64,000 bases of DNA from SCTD01 sp963784675 (lineage in GTDB: Bacteria > Actinomycetota > Actinomycetes > Mycobacteriales > SCTD01), in contig CAWASE010000025.1 in NCBI GenBank assembly GCA_963784675.1, positions 1 through 64,000 of the forward strand. Direction: 5' to 3'. The translations under genes and the position numbers were made by a program. Below are positions 1-7,747 of the stretch, piece by piece. The notes under the pieces are model-generated. The model did no database searches and was not told the DNA's origin. It saw only the letters and a list, made by a program, of their open reading frames with translations. Position 1 is the stretch's first letter. Each line of letters starts with the position of its first letter.

Positions 1-2263
1 TGCGGTCATCCTGATCGACGAGTGGGTCGCCTACGCACGTCCCTGGTGGGAAGCGACGACCTGGCCGCCGGGACTTTCGACGACCAGTTCACCTTCGCCC
101 AGTCGCTCACCGAGGCAGTAAAGGGCACCACCGGATGTCTGCTGGCGATCTCGATCCCCGCCTCCGAGACAGGGGACGATTCCGAAGAGCGCGTCGGAAA
201 CACGGAGGAGGTCGGAGGCGCAACGGCGAGAGGCCCTTCGCCGGCTGCAGAACGTCGTAAGGCGGGTGGCCGACCAATGGCGGCCGGCCTCGTCCGACGA
301 GGCCTACCACATCGTCAAGCAGCGGCTCTTCGTCAAGCCCGATGCCGCGGCGCTGGCCATCGATCGGCGGACGACGCGCAGCCTTCGTGGAGATGTACCG
401 CAAGTACACCGATGACTTCCCGCGGGAGGCGCGGGACTCGGCGTACGAAGACCGGATCAAGCGGACCTACCCGATCCACCCGGAGCTCTTCGACCGGCTC
501 TACGAGGAGTGGTCCTCGCTCGAACGCTTCCAGCGGACCCGCGGCGTGCTGCGGCTGATGAGCACCGTGATCCACGCGCTTGTGGCCGGGCGAGGACCAT
601 CGCCCGTGATCATGCCCGGGCTCCATTCCGCTGGCGACCGCGAACGTCAACTCGAGCTGACCCAGTACCTCCAGGACTCCTGGAAGGCCGATCATCGACG
701 CAGACGTCGACGGGCCCAATTCGGAGCCGGCCCGCATCGACAAAGCGAAGCCCCTCTTCGGCCAGCGGGCCCTCACCAAGCGGCTCGCGCGGACAGTGTT
801 CTTCGGCGCCGCGCCAACAATCGCGCCGGTCCGCGCACAAGGGCATCGAGACGCAGCGGGTCTTCCTCGGAACCGCAGTGCCTGGGGACGTACCCGGAAA
901 CTTCCACTTCCGCGCTAACGCAACTTGGCGACCGTGCGACCTACTTCTACTCCGGGTCTGGCAAGTACTGGTACGACGTCCAGGCCAACATCACCCGAAC
1001 AGCCAAGGACCAGGCCGAGCGCCTCCACCAGGAAGACGTCTGGGCCGAGATCGTTCGCCGCCTACAGGGCCAGGGCCGCACTCGCGGCGACTTCGCCGGC
1101 GTGCACGTGTGTCCAGAGGACGAACGCGGACATCCCGACACGGATGAGGCTCGGCTGATCATCCTTCATCCCAAGGTGGCGCATAAGCGGGCGGGGAGTC
1201 GGCAGCCAAGACGTTCGCTCAAAAGGCGACGGAGACACCGGGGGAGCTCCAACCGGACCCACCGCAACATGGTGGTTTACCTGGCTGCCGACGAGGCGCG
1301 TCTGGAGGAGCTGGACACGTGCCACTCGCGATTACCTCGGATGGACTCACGTTCTGGCGAACGAGGCCGACCTCGACCTAACCCAGAACCAGAAGAACCA
1401 GGCATCCCAGCGTCAGGTACAGGCGGACCAGACGGTGACATCACGGCTGCTCCAGACCTTCACCTGGGCGCTTGTGCCGGCCCAACCTGACCCGGGTGCG
1501 CCTTTCCGATTCGGGAGAGCAAGGTCGAGGGTCAGTCGGCCGCGCTAGCTGAGCGAGTCTCACGCCGACTTGGTAACGACGGAGACCTCTCGAAACGGCA
1601 GGCAGCCTCTACGATCCGGCTGGCTATCGGCACGGTGCCCCAGATCTGGAAGGCCGGGCACGTTTCCTCGGTGACCTCTGGGGGCTGTACAGCAAGTACC
1701 CGTACATGCCCCGGCTGCGAGACCGCGAGTGCTGGACGAGGGCATCCTCGACCTGCCGATGATCTGGCAGACCGACGCTTTCGCGCTCGCCGACGGCTAC
1801 GACGAGACAGCCGGCGGTACGTCGGACTCTGGTCCCGGATGAAAGGGTCAGCTGCCGATCGGTCACGCGACTCACGCTTGATCGTGCGACCACGCGCGGC
1901 GGCGCAGCTCGACCGGGACTCAGGAGGCCAGCGAGCCCGAGACGGCAAACGCGGAGCTCCAGAAGGCGAGGCGGCTCCCGACGACAAGTCTGCTTCGTCA
2001 AGGAAGGCCAACCGGGGTGTTCCCAGCCGCACCTCGAAGAAGCGGTTCTTCGGGACCAAGAAGCTGAACCCGGATCGCTACGCGGTGGACTTCAAGAAGG
2101 TCTCTGACGAAGTGTCTCGCACCTACGACACCAGGGGTCACACTCACCGTACGGATGGAGATCGAAGCGACGAGTACATCGGCTTTGATGAATCCAAGGT
2201 CAGCACGGTCTCCGAGAATGCAACACGCTGAAGTTCGAGCAGTCCGGCTTCGAGGAGTCCTAG
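1..2263 (+). pseudogene. Decayed DUF499/COG1483 AAA+ ATPase (defence-associated family), 5' end outside window
   Basis: No single frame is open, but fragments in all three plus-strand frames join into one DUF499-like protein. They include ILIDEWVAYAR near base 10, FDDQFTFAQSLTEAVKG near 80-120, YPIHPELFDRLYEEWSSLE near 470-530, YFYSGSGKYWYDVQ near 940-990, and a C-terminal LKFEQSGFEES followed by TAG at 2261-2263. Frame changes and in-frame stops occur repeatedly, so no product of normal length is possible. From memory, DUF499 proteins are large P-loop ATPases found with DUF1156 methyltransferases in phage-defence islands. Their Walker A region would lie upstream of the window. The initiator tRNA gene follows downstream with its 3' end facing this relic, which suggests integration at the tRNA. 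Family assignment is by recognised motifs only. Confidence 0.72.
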
Positions 2264-2565
2264 CCGTCGCTCAGGCCCAGGTCTAGGCCGATGATCCACC
2301 TCGAAGGCTCCGACGACCATACGCCTGAATGACGTAGAGGACCTGCGACCCGGCTGCTACCTGGCCAGGTAGGCAAGGCCAGCCGAACGCTGACGTTGAC
2401 GCCATGTTGGCCGTGCCCCTTACGACCCTGGCTGCGCCGCCGCGATTGACGCTAGGTGGGGAGGCTCCAGCCCGTTCCAGCCTGCTCAAGCGAGTATCCA
2501 GCGTGTGGAGGCTGCGGCGCGAGCAGCCACGGCAAAATCTCAGCAAACGAGTGGAGAAACCAGGA
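2264..2565. other. Non-coding stretch between the DUF499 relic and the tRNA-fMet terminator
   Basis: About 300 bases with no convincing reading frame, ribosome-binding site or repeat. By eye it is less GC-rich than the rest of the window, like the relic before it. It may be leftover island DNA. I see no integrase fragment here. Confidence 0.5.
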
Positions 2566-2591
2566 AGGGCCGCGAGTTCCCTCGCGGCCCT
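2566..2591 (-). terminator. Hairpin terminator downstream of tRNA-fMet
   Basis: A perfect 11-bp stem (AGGGCCGCGAG with its complement) closes on a 4-base TTCC loop. On the minus strand it is followed by a moderately T-rich run (CCTGGTTTCTC). It lies 20 bases past the tRNA 3' end, the right place to end its transcript. Confidence 0.6.
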
Positions 2592-2610
2592 GACCTGCGG
2601 TGTTGCGTTG

Positions 2611-2684
2611 TAGCGGGGGCAGGATTTGAACCTGCGACCTCTGGGTTATGAGCCCAGCGAGCTACCGAGCTGCTCCACCCCGCG
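2611..2684 (-). tRNA. Initiator tRNA-fMet (CAT)
   Basis: The minus strand folds into a full cloverleaf. The acceptor arm is CGCGGGG paired with CCCCGC plus an unpaired C1-U72 end. The D arm reads GAGCAGCTCGGTAGCTC, the anticodon loop CTCATAA is closed by three G:C pairs (GGG/CCC), and the T arm is GCAGG-TTCAAAT-CCTGC. The unpaired first position and the three G:C pairs under the anticodon loop mark an initiator tRNA. CCA is not encoded (A73 is followed by CAA). Confidence 0.95.
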
Positions 2685-2740
2685 TCGGTGAGGCAAGCCT
2701 AGACGACGTTCGGACCCCCTGCAAACAACCGCGGGCCCGG

Positions 2741-2983
2741 TCAGGGCTCCCCGGCCTCGTCCTGCCCCGGCGGCGGCTCACCCCGTTCGGAGGCGGCGAA
2801 GGCGCGCGCCTCGGCCGCCAGCCGCAGCAGGCGCTCCGCTCGCTCTGGATGATCCTGCGCCAGCTGTTCGAAGACGCGGACGACCTCGTCCTCGGTCTCG
2901 GCGATCTCCAGCCGGAGCTGCGCGGTGCGCGCTGCCAGGCGGCGTGCCTCACGCGTCGCGGCCAGCAGCCGCTCGTGCTCCAT
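2741..2983 (-). CDS. Small coiled-coil-like hypothetical protein (80 aa)
   Basis: Product starts MEHERLLAATREARRL and is rich in Ala, Arg, Glu and Leu with heptad-like spacing through about residue 68, so it is probably one long helix or coiled coil. The last dozen residues are Pro/Gly/Glu-rich. No catalytic motif, signal peptide or membrane segment is visible. It follows the amidohydrolase gene by 30 bases on the same strand and may be its last operon member. Function unknown; it reads as real from composition and placement. Confidence 0.55.
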   Translation of the reverse strand: MEHERLLAATREARRLAARTAQLRLEIAETEDEVVRVFEQLAQDHPERAERLLRLAAEARAFAASERGEPPPGQDEAGEP

Positions 2984-3013
2984 CGCGCCAGCCTCCCCAG
3001 CCTGCGGCGACTC

Positions 3014-4093
3014 TCACCTGCGAGCGACGACTGCGCCTCTGAGCACGACGGCGACGGGTGACAGCAGCGTGCGCAGATCCTCGCGCGGGTCGGCGTCGAG
3101 CACCAGCAGGTCAGCCTGCGCACCCTCGACGAGCCCGTCGAAGCCCAGCCACCGGCGCGCCGCCCAGCAGCCCGCGTCCAGCGCTGCAGCGGGCGGGAGG
3201 CCGGCAACCGCCAGCTCCTGGATCTCCTGCGCCACCAGCCCGTGCGGCAGCGATCCCCCCGCGTCGGTGCCGACGAACAGCGGCACGCCCGCCTCGTAGG
3301 CGTCGCGGACCGTGCCGTAGCGGCGGGCGTGCAGGTCGAGCATGTGGGCGGCGTAGGCAGGAAACTTCTCCGCGCCGGCGGCGATGGCGGGGAACGTCGC
3401 GATGTTGACGAGCGTCGGGACCACGGCGACGCCCCGCTCGGCGCAGGCGCTCACGCTCTCGGCGGTCAGCCCGCAGCCGTGCTCGATGCCGTCGATGCCC
3501 GCGGCGACGAGCTCGACCAGTGCCTGCTCGCCGAAGCAGTGGGCGGTGACCCGGGCGCCGAGCTCGTGCGCCGCCGCGATCGCCGCGGTGACCTCCGGGA
3601 CCGGCCAGCACGGCGCGAGGTCGCCGACCGAGCGGTCGATCCAGTCGCCGACCAGCTTCACCCAGCCGTCGCCGGCCAGCGCCTGCGTCCGCACCGCCTC
3701 GACCAGCCCGTCCGGCTCGACCTCGTCGGCATAGTCGCGGAGGTAGCGCCTGGTACGGGCGACGTGACGCCCCGCCCGCACCAGCACCGGCAGGTCGGCG
3801 CGGGCCTGGACCCAGCGGGTGTCGACGGGCGAGCCGGCGTCGCGCAGCAGCAGCGCGCCGGCGTCGCGGTCGTCGAGAGCCTGCTGCTCGGCCGTGGCGT
3901 CGTCGACCCCTCCGTGCAGTCCGAGGCCGATGTGGCTGTGCGCGTCGACGAGTCCCGGCACCACCCAGCCTTCGAGCACGTCGACGTCACCGGCGGGCCG
4001 GTCGAACGTCACCCGCCCGTCGAGCACCCACGCCTGCGCCACCGTCTCGTCGGGTCCGACGAGCACCGGGCCGCGCAGGTGCAGGGCCGCCAC
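3014..4093 (-). CDS. Metal-dependent amidohydrolase (359 aa)
   Basis: A cytosolic TIM-barrel hydrolase of the amidohydrolase superfamily, acting on C-N bonds of an unknown, probably cyclic or amide, substrate. Visible metal ligands are the HxH pair H52/H54 in VDAHSHIG, H185 in VTAHCFGE, H205 in GIEHG and D277 in VGTDAGG. K146 in GWVKLVGD may be the carboxylated bridging lysine. The N-terminal small beta domain (residues 1-45) is typical. It begins three bases after the UPF0182 stop codon, so the two are likely cotranscribed. Length is slightly short for an imidazolonepropionase-type enzyme; the exact substrate cannot be read from the sequence. Confidence 0.85.
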   Translation of the reverse strand: MAALHLRGPVLVGPDETVAQAWVLDGRVTFDRPAGDVDVLEGWVVPGLVDAHSHIGLGLHGGVDDATAEQQALDDRDAGALLLRDAGSPVDTRWVQARADLPVLVRAGRHVARTRRYLRDYADEVEPDGLVEAVRTQALAGDGWVKLVGDWIDRSVGDLAPCWPVPEVTAAIAAAHELGARVTAHCFGEQALVELVAAGIDGIEHGCGLTAESVSACAERGVAVVPTLVNIATFPAIAAGAEKFPAYAAHMLDLHARRYGTVRDAYEAGVPLFVGTDAGGSLPHGLVAQEIQELAVAGLPPAAALDAGCWAARRWLGFDGLVEGAQADLLVLDADPREDLRTLLSPVAVVLRGAVVARR

Positions 4094-4096
4094 GGC

Positions 4097-7063
4097 TCAG
4101 CCGGCGGGCGAGGGAGCCGGGGCCGGCGAGGCGCTCGGTGACGCCGCGGACGCCGAACCCGTCAGCGCCACGAGCCGGTTGAGGGCCGCCTGCAGCTTGG
4201 CCTGCGCCGCTCCGTAGGCGGCGAAGTCACCGCGCTTGAGCGCATCCTGACCCTCGCGGAACGCCGCATCGGCCTGGGCGGTGACCGACGCGAGCGTGTC
4301 GGCGGCCGGGCTCGCCGCCGGCGCCGGCGACGCTCCCGGGGACGAGGAAGCCGTCGGTGCCGGCGACGCGTCGCCGACGGTCGCCCCCGCACCCTCGCCG
4401 AACAGCGCATCGAGCGCCGCCTGCAAGGTCGGCGCCGACGCGGTGTCCTTGCCGAAGCTGACGATGACCCGCTGCAGCGTCGGGAAGCTCTCGCCACCGC
4501 TGGCCTGGACGAAGACCGGCTGCACGTACAGCAGCCCGCCACCGACCGGCAGGGTCAGCAGGTTGCCGACGGTCAGGTTGGTGCCGTTGCGGCGCAGCGC
4601 GAACAGCGCGTTCGCGACGTCGGCGTTGGTGAGGAACTGGTTCGCGACCTGACCGGGACCGGCGAGGTCGTCGGCGTCCAGCTCCAGGATCCGGATCTGG
4701 CCGTAGTCCTCCGGGTCGGAGGAGACGGACGCGAACGCCGTCAGGTTCGGGCGGCCGAGCGCGACGAACGACGTCGAGAGCGAGAAGGCCGACCGGGGCC
4801 GACCGGGGAACTGCAGCAGCGCGTAGTACGGCGGCTGCGGCTGTCCCTGCGCCAGGGCCGCGGCCAGGCCGGTCGCGGCCTGGGTGGTGCCGTCCTGGGC
4901 GTTGGCGGCGCGGTTGACCGCATCGGCCGGGTCGCGCGGGACGTCCCAGAAGTCCTCCTTGGAGTAGAAGGCCGCCGGGTCCTGCTCGTGGTACTGCGTC
5001 AGCAGCTCGCGCTGGACCTTGAACAGGTCCTCCGGATAGCGCAGGTGCGCCTTCAGGTCGGCCGACATCGCGCTCTCGGGCTGCAGGATGCCGTCGAAGG
5101 CCTTGCTCCAGGTCTCCAGCACCGGGTCGCGGTCGCCGAACTGGTACAGCGTGACGTCGCCGGTGTAGGCGTCGACGGTGGCCTTGACCGAGTTGCGGAT
5201 GTAGTTGATCTCCTCCTGCGGCAACCGGCCGAGCTGCTGGCTGTCGGCGGTGGCGTTGCCCAGCACGGTGCGCTGGGCGTACGGGTAGCCGGAGGAGGTC
5301 GTGTAGGCGTCCAGGATCCAGATGAGCTTGCCGTCGACCACCGCGGGATACGGGTCGCTGTCGAGCTCCAGGAACGGCGCGACCTTCTGGACCCGGTCGC
5401 GCGGCGTACGGATGTCCAGGATCCGCGACTCGCTCTTGATGGCGCCCGACAGCAGCAGGTTCGGCTCGCGGAACTTCATCGCGTAGACGGCCTTGCGGAA
5501 GATGTTGGACAGCTGCACGCCGCCCTTGCCGTCGTAGCTGACGGTCTGCTGCTGGCCGTCGATCTCCGGCCCGTCGACCTCGCCCTGGGCGGTGTTGACC
5601 ACGGAGTAGGTCGGCGAGAGCTCGCCGAAGTAGATCCGCGGCTGGTCGATGTCGATCGGCGACTTCGACCCGTTCGGTCCGGAGCTGGGTACGCCCCCGA
5701 CGCTGAAGACCGGCTGCCCGTCGCTGTCGACAGCGTTGGCCGCCGCGGCGATGAAGCCGTTGCCGTGGGTGTAGACGAGGTGCTCGTTGACCCAGTTGCG
5801 CTGGGCAGAGTTCAGGTTCGACTGGTCGACCTCGCGGGCCGCGACGATGTAGTCCTGGGTCTTGCCGTCGATCGTGTACCGGTCGACGTCGAGCGGGCTG
5901 CCCACCCCGAAGTAGGTGCGGATGCGCTGCAGCTGCTCAAAGGTCGGGGGCAGGACGTTGGGGTCCAGCAGCCGGGCGTTCGGGATCGTGCCGGTGTCGG
6001 CGCGCAGCTCTTCCACCGTCGCGCTCTGCTCGCCCTTGTAGGGGGTGCTGATCGCGTCGTCGATGCCGTAGGCCAGCCGGGTCGCCTCGATGTTGCGGGC
6101 GATGAAGTCGCGCTCACGCTGCGGCTCGTTGGGCTTGACCCGGAACTGCTGGGTGTAGGCCGGGATGATCCCGCCGATGACCACCGCGCACACCACCAGC
6201 AGGCCGAGGGCCGCACCCGGCAGCAGCATGTTGCGGAAGAAGATGTTGGCGAAGAACAGCAGCGCGCACACCACCGCGATGCCGATCAGCACGTTCTTGG
6301 CGGGCAGCACGGCGTTCACGTCGGTGTAGGACGCGCCCTGCACCACGCCCCGCTGGGAGAAGTTCAGCCCGAAGCGGTCCAGGTAGTAGGCGAACGCCTT
6401 GGCCAGCACGAACAGCCCCAGCAGCACCGACAGGTGGGCGCGGGCCGCCGGGCTGACCTTCTCGCCCACGGTCTGCACCCGCAGCCCGCCGAACAGGTAG
6501 TGCGTCGCCGCGGACGCCAGCAGCGACAGCACCAGCGCCGTCAGCAGGAAGCCCAGCAGGAAGCGCTGGAAGGGATAGGTGAAGGCGTAGTAGGAGATGT
6601 CGCGACCGAACTGCGCGTCGACCTGGCCGAAGCCCGAGCCGTTGCGCCACAGCAGCCACGTCTCCCAGCGCGCGGACGCCGACAGCCCCGCGAACAGGCC
6701 GAACACGCTGCTGCCGCCGATGAGCACCAGCCGCAGGAACGGCTCCATCGCCATCCGGTACCGCTCGAGGTTCTGCTGCTCCAGCGACATGGGCCGGAAC
6801 GGCGGACGGACCCGGTAGGCGATCGCGACGTTCGCCCCGACCACCAGCGCCATCAGCAGGCCGAACAACACGAACAGCAGCAGCTTGGTGCGCAGGACCG
6901 TCGTGAACACGGTGGTGAAGTCGACGCTGCGGAACCACAGCAGGTCGGTGTAGATCGAGACGAACAGCCCGCCGAGCAGCAGCAGGACCGCAAGGACCAC
7001 CAGGACGGGGCCCAGCAGACGAGGTCGACCGGGCAGCCCGGTGGTCGGGGTGCGGACGGACAA
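4097..7063 (-). CDS. UPF0182 (COG1615) multi-pass membrane protein (988 aa)
   Basis: A large actinobacterial membrane protein of unknown function. About seven hydrophobic helices lie in residues 20-330 (the first around LGPVLVVLAVLLLLGGLFV). They are followed by a long extracytoplasmic domain and a low-complexity Ala/Pro/Ser tail (SPAPTASSSPGASPAP). Length agrees with family members near 1,000 residues. Synteny with the YlbL-type protease and the PPA1309-like gene matches the M. tuberculosis Rv3193c/Rv3194c neighbourhood. It is divergent from the PPA1309-like gene across 133 bases and leads into the amidohydrolase. Confidence 0.93.
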   Translation of the reverse strand: MSVRTPTTGLPGRPRLLGPVLVVLAVLLLLGGLFVSIYTDLLWFRSVDFTTVFTTVLRTKLLLFVLFGLLMALVVGANVAIAYRVRPPFRPMSLEQQNLERYRMAMEPFLRLVLIGGSSVFGLFAGLSASARWETWLLWRNGSGFGQVDAQFGRDISYYAFTYPFQRFLLGFLLTALVLSLLASAATHYLFGGLRVQTVGEKVSPAARAHLSVLLGLFVLAKAFAYYLDRFGLNFSQRGVVQGASYTDVNAVLPAKNVLIGIAVVCALLFFANIFFRNMLLPGAALGLLVVCAVVIGGIIPAYTQQFRVKPNEPQRERDFIARNIEATRLAYGIDDAISTPYKGEQSATVEELRADTGTIPNARLLDPNVLPPTFEQLQRIRTYFGVGSPLDVDRYTIDGKTQDYIVAAREVDQSNLNSAQRNWVNEHLVYTHGNGFIAAAANAVDSDGQPVFSVGGVPSSGPNGSKSPIDIDQPRIYFGELSPTYSVVNTAQGEVDGPEIDGQQQTVSYDGKGGVQLSNIFRKAVYAMKFREPNLLLSGAIKSESRILDIRTPRDRVQKVAPFLELDSDPYPAVVDGKLIWILDAYTTSSGYPYAQRTVLGNATADSQQLGRLPQEEINYIRNSVKATVDAYTGDVTLYQFGDRDPVLETWSKAFDGILQPESAMSADLKAHLRYPEDLFKVQRELLTQYHEQDPAAFYSKEDFWDVPRDPADAVNRAANAQDGTTQAATGLAAALAQGQPQPPYYALLQFPGRPRSAFSLSTSFVALGRPNLTAFASVSSDPEDYGQIRILELDADDLAGPGQVANQFLTNADVANALFALRRNGTNLTVGNLLTLPVGGGLLYVQPVFVQASGGESFPTLQRVIVSFGKDTASAPTLQAALDALFGEGAGATVGDASPAPTASSSPGASPAPAASPAADTLASVTAQADAAFREGQDALKRGDFAAYGAAQAKLQAALNRLVALTGSASAASPSASPAPAPSPAG

Positions 7064-7196
7064 GGTGGATCCTCAGCTCTTGGTCATCGGCGCGCGGGTC
7101 GTCAGAGGTCGACGATCTCTCCTGTCCAACCCAACCACAGGTGCCAGGGTTCCTCCCGCTGCGCGCGGGCCGGGCGGCACCGGCGAGACTGAGGGC

Positions 7197-7733
7197 ATGG
7201 ATCCGCTCACCAGCCCGCTGCAGTCCGTCGTCGGTGAGGTCGAGGGGCACGTCGCCGAGGCCGGCTGGGACCAGCCGGCGCAGCTGTTCGCCCTCGTCCC
7301 GACCGAGGACCTGCTGCGCGCCGAACCCCAGCTCGCCGCGACGATGGGCCTGCTCGCGGGTGACCCGTCCTCGCTCACGCCGGTGCTGCAGGAGCCGCTC
7401 GGCGACGCGCCCCTGGACGAGCAGCTCGCGTCGCTGGTCTTCGGCGCCGAGGTGCTCGGGGTCGTGCTGGCGCACGAGGTGCTGGTGCTGCCGCCTGCCG
7501 CCGAGGACGCCCTGGACGGCGCGGAGGACCCGGGCGCCGTTGCCGCCGAGCACCCGGAGCGGCGCGAGGTGCGGATGGTCGTCGGGGTCACCCGCGACGG
7601 GAGCCAGGCGTGCGTGCTGCGCCTGCGCGGGGCCCCCGGGCCCGACGGCGAGCCGGGCTTGGACGAACGCGTGACCGGAGCCGACCTCGCGCCGGGGCTG
7701 TCCGCCGCGCTGCTGGCCACGCTGGAGGACTGA
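7197..7733 (+). CDS. PPA1309-like conserved actinobacterial protein (178 aa)
   Basis: Product starts MDPLTSPLQSVVGEVEG. A conserved cytosolic protein of unknown function that in actinobacteria sits between a UPF0182 gene and a YlbL-type protease gene; I recognise it from motif (AGWDQPAQLFALVPT) and context. The ATG at 7197 is preferred because the frame upstream overlaps the control region of the divergent UPF0182 gene and has no family-like sequence. It lacks a signal peptide or membrane helix. The C-terminal half (VRMVVGVTRDGSQACVLR) looks like a small alpha/beta fold. Confidence 0.82.
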   Translation: MDPLTSPLQSVVGEVEGHVAEAGWDQPAQLFALVPTEDLLRAEPQLAATMGLLAGDPSSLTPVLQEPLGDAPLDEQLASLVFGAEVLGVVLAHEVLVLPPAAEDALDGAEDPGAVAAEHPERREVRMVVGVTRDGSQACVLRLRGAPGPDGEPGLDERVTGADLAPGLSAALLATLED

Positions 7734-7747
7734 ACCCCGGCGCAGGC

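Noticed and set aside
4988..7192. 734-codon plus-strand frame opposite the UPF0182 gene
   Set aside because: Composition (Gln/Val/Arg/Gly-rich) and lack of any domain show it to be a high-GC antisense artefact; the minus-strand membrane protein is clear.
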